Below are positions 58,196 through 64,000 of a DNA stretch of 64,000 bases, piece by piece (the stretch's first letter is position 1; each line of letters starts with the position of its first letter). The translations under genes were made by a program, and so were the position numbers. This DNA is from Melitaea cinxia (taxonomy: Eukaryota > Arthropoda > Insecta > Lepidoptera > Nymphalidae): assembly GCF_905220565.1 (NCBI RefSeq), contig NC_059422.1:4496001-4560000 (forward strand), written 5' to 3'. The notes beneath the pieces were generated by a model. That model made no database searches. It saw only the letters and a program-made list of their open reading frames with translations, and was not told the DNA's origin.

Positions 58196-58612
58196 GATTA
58201 ATTAATGAACCGCTCTGCGAATATGATATAAATTAATAATAAATAATAAAATTATCAATAAAAGCATTAAAAGAACAAAATTAAAACATATATTTCCTAC
58301 TCATCATTATCGTTCAAACATTCGTAACCTACTTTCAAAATGTCGTTATATGTGTTTCGAATAATTTTAATTACGTATAAACACTTTCGTGGAATACAAT
58401 GCGTGTTCCCAGGTTTTATCTTGTTTTTGCTGGGCCATCAGTGAAACTTCTATTTTCACCATCTCTCTCACGATCTTGAGATGTAGAAATTATATTGTTA
58501 TCTTTTTTATATATAAACATTGCTGGGGATTCTTTCATATGTTTAGCTTTGGCTCTTCCGTCCGTACTATCTTTGATACCTATTTTACCTATTTTTTGCC
58601 TATTACTTATTT

Positions 58613-58995
58613 TAACCGACGAAAAAACGAAGGAGGTTCTCAAGTCGACGCGTATTTTTTTTTATGTATGACCACGTATAACTTTTTATAGAGTAGTCCG
58701 ATTTTGATGATTCTTTTTTTATTAAAAAGAGTACACCTTGAAATTAGTCTCATATAAATTTGAAAATAAAAATCCAACCCTAAGGGTAGAAAAACAGGGG
58801 ATAATTGATAGTTCACTCACTTATTATAAGATATGACCACGCATAACTTTTTACAGTGTAGTCCGAATTTGATAAATCCTTTTTTATTGGAAATAGTATA
58901 CCCCGAAATTGGTCCCATATAAATTTAAAAATAAAAATTCAACCCTAAGGGTAGAACAACAGTGGATGATTGATTGTTCAAACACTGATTGTAAG
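58613..58995 (+). repeat. Family G-like repeat with internal duplication
   Basis: AACGAAGGAGGTTCTCAAGT, then two tandem copies (about 58660-58805 and 58830-58980) of a stretch with TATGACCAC, GTATAACTTTTTA / GCATAACTTTTTA, TAGTCCGA and AACCCTAAGGGTAGAA. A local duplication of roughly 170 bases. Confidence 0.55.
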
Positions 58996-59249
58996 GTATG
59001 TATTTTAAAAGTAATCAAAAATTAAGATTGTAGTAATTAGAAGATTATAAAAAATAGAGGACAAAAAAATATGAAATAAAAACTTTTTAATAAAATACTA
59101 AACCGCCGAAAAAACTGAAAAGTAAAAACTAATAAACCTTTTTTATTTAACCTTAATAAGTAAGTTCTTAAACTAATCTAAGTATAGCTAAGTATTTTTT
59201 AGCGCCAAACAATTTATATCAAAAAATTTATTGATATAAAATCTTCTTA

Positions 59250-59455
59250 ATAAAATTCTCTGGTCACAATGTTAGTTAAAATACTCCTCCGAAACGGCTG
59301 AACCGATTTTTATGAAATTTTGTGTGCATATCGAGTAGGTCTGAGAATGGGCCAACATCTATCTTTCATACCCCTAAGTTATAAAGGGGGGGGGGGGATT
59401 AAGGGGGTTAATAACAAATATGGCAAAACAATGTTTGCGGGGTCAGCTAGTAAAA
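59250..59455 (+). repeat. 'CTCCGAAACGGC' dispersed repeat
   Basis: Near-copy of 26588-26788: AACCGATTTTTATGAAATT, GAGTAGGTCTGAGAATGGGC, GGGGTCAGCTAGTAAA. Contains a ten-base G run. Confidence 0.6.
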
Positions 59456-59462
59456 TATATAT

Positions 59463-59640
59463 AACTAGCTGACCTGGCGAACTTTGTACTACCTTTTTTC
59501 CTTCAATACAATAATTAAATATATCAAAATAAAATATAGCATAATTATCTTTCAAATTTAATCATACTGTACACTGTGTGCAAATTTTATTGAAATCGGT
59601 TAAGTAGTTTAGGTGTCCAACGCGGGCAAACAACGTGAAG
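59463..59640 (+). repeat. 'CTAGCTGACCTGGCGAACTT' dispersed repeat
   Basis: Begins AACTAGCTGACCTGGCGAAC, ends TTGAAATCGGTTAAGTAGTT. Same start as the repeat at 13097. Confidence 0.5.
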
Positions 59641-59662
59641 CATTATTTATATAATATATTAA

Positions 59663-59840
59663 GATATAAACAATATAAATATATGTAACATACAGACACA
59701 GTCGTCTGTTCCTAAAGTAACTTAATACTTGTGTTATAGATAACAGCCGACTGATATATTTTTTATTCGATGCTCGAGGCGGAAATCGAACCCACAACTC
59801 ACGGTGCAGAAAACAGGAAACTGCGCCAACGGATTAGTCA
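59663..59840 (-). mobile_element. Family E SINE, reversed
   Basis: Tail at left (GACACAGTCGTCTGTTCC, GTTATAGATAACAGCCGACT), head at right with a minus-strand B box, GTGGGTTCGATTTCC, and A box region CCGTTGGCGCAGTTTCC. Confidence 0.65.
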
Positions 59841-59862
59841 AAAGTGATATTACATATTAACT

Positions 59863-60065
59863 AATTCGACGCGTTGACGCAGTGGTTATAACAATAGGCT
59901 TATGAGTTAGCAGTTACGGATTCGTTGTTAAAACGTAACAAATGTTTGTATTGGTAACACAGATGTTGGTCGTGGTTCAGATGTGTATGATTACGGGATA
60001 TGTGTGTATCCGGACCCCGGTTCATATCCTGTCCTAGTTGGGACTATTGAGTGCGAGGCGTGTAC
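59863..60065 (+). mobile_element. SINE with a third tail type
   Basis: Head GACGCGTTGACGCAGTGG, body GTTTGTATTGGTAACACAG and GTCGTGGTTCAGATGTG, then TATCCGGACCCCGGTTCAT and GAGTGCGAGGCGTGTACTTA. The 3' part resembles 9770-9945, not family A. Confidence 0.5.
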
Positions 60066-60901
60066 TTAATTCTTAATAAAAATTCACTGATTCCATTCAA
60101 GAAAGCTGTTTGTGTCTATAATTGAAGTAACACTTGATTTCTACATACTTGTGTCTTCTCCATTCCACGTAACATTAGCTTAAATCATTTATGCTAATTT
60201 ATACTGTTAGAAGCAATAAATCTCAATACAAAACCAAAGGGTTTATTTGGATAACGTAATCTCACGAACTACAAGCTCGAATCAAAATTGTTTCAGTTTT
60301 TGATAACCCATTTTGTCGAGGGAGCCGGAAGGCAGAGAATAGTGGCGAATCTTAAAAAAGGTCGTAAAAGAGAGGCCGGTAGCAATACAACAATACAAAG
60401 AAAAATTAGCCTTGTCTCGTGTGGATAAAACCACGGTTGAAAACTAGTTACCTATAATATATTCATAAACAAAATCTCTCATAAATAAACTTTTAAATTA
60501 AAAATTTAACATATCTGAGAACGGACTGGAAATATACATAATCCGGCCTCTAAACAACATTTTTATAAAAAGATGGCGCCAGAATATCTATAACATTAAA
60601 CTTCCGACATGTCCCGACCAGTTTCCGAACACAAAAGCCGTTTACATAACGTGGATTCCATGACATTTCAACATGATATAACGCATGCGCAATAGGTTAT
60701 GCAAGATGACAATTAAGAACGTATTAATTTGACTGACCCCTTGACATAACCTGACTTTTCCGTACTTTCTTGGTATCGTAAAAAGTAAATTTTTTGACTA
60801 GCCCTTGTAATTCTAGTTATTATCGATAATTATTGACGAATTTGTGATAATTTAACTGTAAAATTTGATGAATTTATAATTTAATTTTATTGCATGTGCG
60901 T

Positions 60902-61253
60902 GACGCCGCGTTGGCGCAACGGTTACAGCCATGGATTGTACCTGTTGCGCTGGCGGTTGCGGGCTCGATCCCCGCACACGACAAACATTTGTATTGGCCA
61001 TACAGGTGTTTGCCGTGGTCTGGGTGTTTGTGCAGTCCTTGTGGGTCTCCCCACCGTGCCTCGGAGAGCACGTTAAGCCGTCGGTCCCGGTTGTTATCAT
61101 GTACACCTGAGAGCGATCGTTACTAGTCTAGTTACTAGTCGTAGGGAATATATCCGCCAACCCGCATTGGAGCAGCGTGGTGGATTAAGCTGATCCTTCT
61201 CCTACATGGGGAAAGACGCCTATGCCCAGGAGTGGGATATTACAGGCTGAAGC
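60902..61253 (+). mobile_element. SINE family A, full length, recent
   Basis: Perfect A box TGGCGCAACGG, B box GGCTCGATCC, full body, tail CCTATGCCCAGGAGTGGG and GGCTGAAGCG. Contains a small local duplication, TAGTCTAGTTACTAGTCG, near 61125-61142. Almost identical to the copies at 17.2, 37.8 and 45.8 kb. Confidence 0.85.
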
Positions 61254-61514
61254 GTGCGCGTGTGCGTGTATTTGTAATTGGCAAATACAATTCTTACGCT
61301 AATAATTCTTAGTCAGCTTTTTTTACACTGCATTCTTTAACCATAATGGCTAAATACGCATACGTCAGATTTTAAACGTATAGCTTTAAAAGCTTAAGTA
61401 GTGGTTCTAGCCAGGACAGCTTTAACTAATATTTGATTCTGTAACGTTACGTTCCATATATATCATAACATAAGAAGAAAATGATAGGCTTATTAATTAT
61501 AATCAATAAATACA

Positions 61515-61605
61515 TATGTTTCATATAGATACATCGTTGTCTGTTCCTATTTCCTAAAGTAATCAACTCTATGCCTGTATTACAGGTAACAACCAACTTT
61601 TTTAA
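61515..61605 (-). repeat. Family E SINE tail
   Basis: TCGTTGTCTGTTCC, AGTAATCAACTCTATGCCTG, TTACAGGTAACAACCAAC. Confidence 0.45.
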
Positions 61606-61645
61606 TTTTTTTTAATAGTATACTTCTAATACATGTATTGCTTGT

Positions 61646-61975
61646 GCTGTGTGGCTACGGCACTAAAGAAATTAGCCACCCCCTCTCTTCCCGTGGGTGT
61701 CGTAAGAGGCGACTAAGGGATAACAAGGTTCCACAACCACCTTGGAACTTAAGAAGCCGACCGATGGCGGGATAACCATCCAACTGCTGGCTTTGAAATA
61801 CACAGGCCGAAGACGGGTAGCAGCGTCTTCGGTGCGACAAAGCCAGTACTGCGGTCACCAACCCGCCTGCCCAGCGTGGTGACTATGGGCAAAACACATG
61901 AGTTCACGTTATTTTTGGCGTAAACTTGTGGAGGCCTATGTCCAGCAGTGGACTGTATAGGCTGTAATAATGATT
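61646..61975 (+). mobile_element. Family D element, full length
   Basis: TGTGTGGCTACGGCACTAAA to TATGTCCAGCAGTGGACTGT and ATAGGCTGTAATAATG, with the CCGAAGACGGGTAGCAGCG box complete. Confidence 0.75.
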
Positions 61976-62354
61976 GAAAACATGTATTATATTACTCTCA
62001 AACTCAAACCGGCAACCAAACCCTTACGTTAGAGTGGAAACCAGTACTAACAACCTTACCAATGGCCTAGACAAATAATATAATTATTTGTAGAAGCAAT
62101 ATAATAAACAGTATATGGGAAAATATTAAAGGAAGTCAATAACGGACGTCATACATAATATGCAAAACAATGCAAATAAATCACGTGTCATAACATTCAT
62201 TTACAATTCAATAATGCTTCCATATTTACATTTGTATTCATTTTTAATTTTACACTGAAAACCTATTAATATTTTTTTTATGTTGTACAATCGTATGTCA
62301 ATGCCATCTATGGAACGGTTGTTGTAATTATGTTATAATAATTGTGCTTACAAA

Positions 62355-62575
62355 CGAAAAAAAACCGATTTCAATTACACAGACTAGTAATACAACGTTC
62401 GTAAACGAAAAAATAGTCCAGTAAATAGGCGTTATTAGAGATAACTGAAAAAGTACTCATGAGATCAGTTACAGATCTCAAAGAGCAACCTCCCCATTTT
62501 TTGAAGTCGGTTAAAAACAATCATTGACGAATACAGTCGAATTGAGAACCTTTCCTCCTTTTTTGAAGTCGGTTA
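62355..62575 (-). repeat. Family G repeat, shortened
   Basis: Reversed: ACGAAAAAAAACCGATTTCA, ACACAGACTAGTAATACAAC, TTTTTTGAAGTCGGTTA occurring twice. Confidence 0.5.
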
Positions 62576-63721
62576 ATTGTTTAAGTGTAAACGTAATGTA
62601 AGATTCATACTTAACTGGTCCTTCAGTAGGACGACAATCTAATATTTATTTATTTCCACAAACAGATAAAGAAACTATTCTGAAATTTTATGGGTATTGA
62701 TACTACTGTACTGACATGAAATATTTTAACGTTTTATCTCTTAATTCCAATAAATAATACAAAGATATAAAACCTCAAATCACAACTTCGGGTCTCTTTA
62801 TAAAGGAAAATGAATGTATTGTAATTTATTTTTATTACAAGATAACCTCTTCATCAAAAGGGTTTCTTAACGACCTAACTTATCACAATGAATAGAGTGC
62901 TATTACGAAATGATAAAATCCTCATCTCTACTTATTGAGTCATTTTTAAATCTTTACAATTAATAAGGTTTATACACACTGAGGTATAAGACGTTCTTTT
63001 TTTCGTTTTTTTACAAGATAATAAAAGGACCTTTCTTTCTTTCGAGATTCCTTTTTACGAATAATAATGATTTAAAAAAAAGTAAACAAAATAATTTACA
63101 ATAATTTGTTTGAACGTGTACTAACCATAATCCACAATGAAATTTAAAAGCATAAAATAGTTATTTATTTGATATTGTTTAAATAAAAACTAAATATACG
63201 TAGTAATAGATGAACAGAGCGGTAAATATATTGTATATATTTGTGTCTTAATACTACATAAGATTTTGTCACCAAATTTATAACTTGGCATTAACATCCC
63301 AAGTTGTAACTCGTAAACATAACGGAACTTAGAACGTGACACGAGTATTAAAATTTATAGCAATGTCGTATTAAATCTTTTTAACGATACTACAGGCAAC
63401 ATGCATCTGTGTTTTAAGGCGAAGAAAATATATAAAGGTACCTTGATATAAGAAAACTGTAGCTGTTTACGTCTGTACATCTTTCATCGATTTTAATGTT
63501 ATAAAAGTTTAAAGAATTTTATTTACACTTACATGAGAACAACATAATAAATGTAACGATACAAAACGCTTCGCCTTATAAGATAGTAAAGAATTTTATT
63601 TTATTTATTTATTTATTTTTTGTAAATTTGGTTCTTATTTTTGGGAGAACTAGTAAGCTTGGTCTACAGATGCTACGTTTACTGCTTTGTTTTATAAACA
63701 TCAGACTTACTAATAATTTTT

Positions 63722-63920
63722 CTTATATCTATAAAGCTGAAGACTTTAATGTTTGTTTGTTTGTTTAAGCGCACTAATTTCAGGAACTACTGCTTCGAAT
63801 TGGAAAATTATTTTTGTTTTGGATAGTCCATTTTCAGAGGATGGTTATAGGCTATATATAATTTTAGTGCGTTGTTTCCTCTAATTGACGCGAGTGAGAC
63901 AGCGGGACACAGCTGGTAGG
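63722..63920 (+). repeat. 'AGCTGAAGACTTTAATG' dispersed repeat
   Basis: TCTATAAAGCTGAAGACT, TTTAAGCGCACTAATTTCAG, GGATGGTTATAGGCTATATA, CGGGACACAGCTGGTAGG. Same family as 53437. Confidence 0.55.
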
Positions 63921-64000
63921 AAATATTTAAAGAATAAATACACGAAGATTCTTCAAAGAGCCAATATAAGCCTTAGAAAATCTTAATTTGAAATCTTAAT

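Larger units (their letters stand above)
51633..64000. other. Probable first intron of the secreted-protein gene, or intergenic
   Basis: Twelve kilobases without a recognisable exon. Repeats are listed separately. The stretches 51780-52400, 52500-53430, 54110-57780, 60100-60890 and 61980-63700 are AT-rich and I see nothing in them beyond one AGATGGCGCC motif at 60571-60580 and a family G copy near 62.4 kb. Confidence 0.45.

Noticed and set aside
1..64000. CRISPR arrays, operons, prophage or bacterial features
   Set aside because: The window is eukaryotic throughout. Regular short repeats seen are SINEs, microsatellites and dispersed elements.

Overview
The window is nuclear DNA from a moth or butterfly (Lepidoptera). 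It is AT-rich and mostly non-coding, with intron-split genes that use GT-AG junctions. It is littered with dispersed repeats typical of lepidopteran genomes: tRNA-headed SINEs, RTE-like and other non-LTR fragments, and short inverted-repeat elements. There are no operons or ribosome binding sites, so nothing suggests a bacterial origin. Species cannot be told from the sequence alone.

Layout. Positions 1-833 (+) hold the last two exons of a family-18 chitinase that starts left of the window. Facing it tail to tail, 4945-20742 (-) is a complete nine-exon family-18 chitinase, read here as an uninterrupted 513-residue protein with signal peptide, intact catalytic motif and a hydrophobic C-terminus. 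The two share exon structure and sequence at their 3' ends and look like an inverted duplicate pair. Positions 23970-30063 (-) hold a complete eight-exon gene for a 388-residue secreted trypsin-like serine protease, with a small six-cysteine CLIP-like domain and an activation site. About 500 bases upstream of its start codon, 30454-34290 (+) is an apparently intact non-LTR retrotransposon. It has one 1192-codon ORF with reverse transcriptase, CCHC finger and restriction-like endonuclease, and TAA-rich repeats at both edges, recalling the R4/Dong group. From 34.3 to 50.5 kb I see no protein-coding host gene, only repeats and one possible non-coding first exon (about 41.8-42.1 kb, -). Positions 50903-51632 (+) are the first coding exon of a secreted proline- and arginine-rich protein of unknown function; its later exons are not visible and probably lie beyond the right edge.

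Functional reading. Chitinases and a secreted zymogen-type protease would both act outside cells, on cuticle or gut lining or in haemolymph; this is inferred from family membership only. The repeats are informative. Perfect target-site duplications show recent SINE and LINE insertions, one SINE is itself split by another repeat, and two SINE families end in sequence that still reads as the C-terminus of RTE-type LINE proteins.

All exon boundaries come from reading splice signals, reading-frame phase and protein-family motifs. No transcript or database was consulted.
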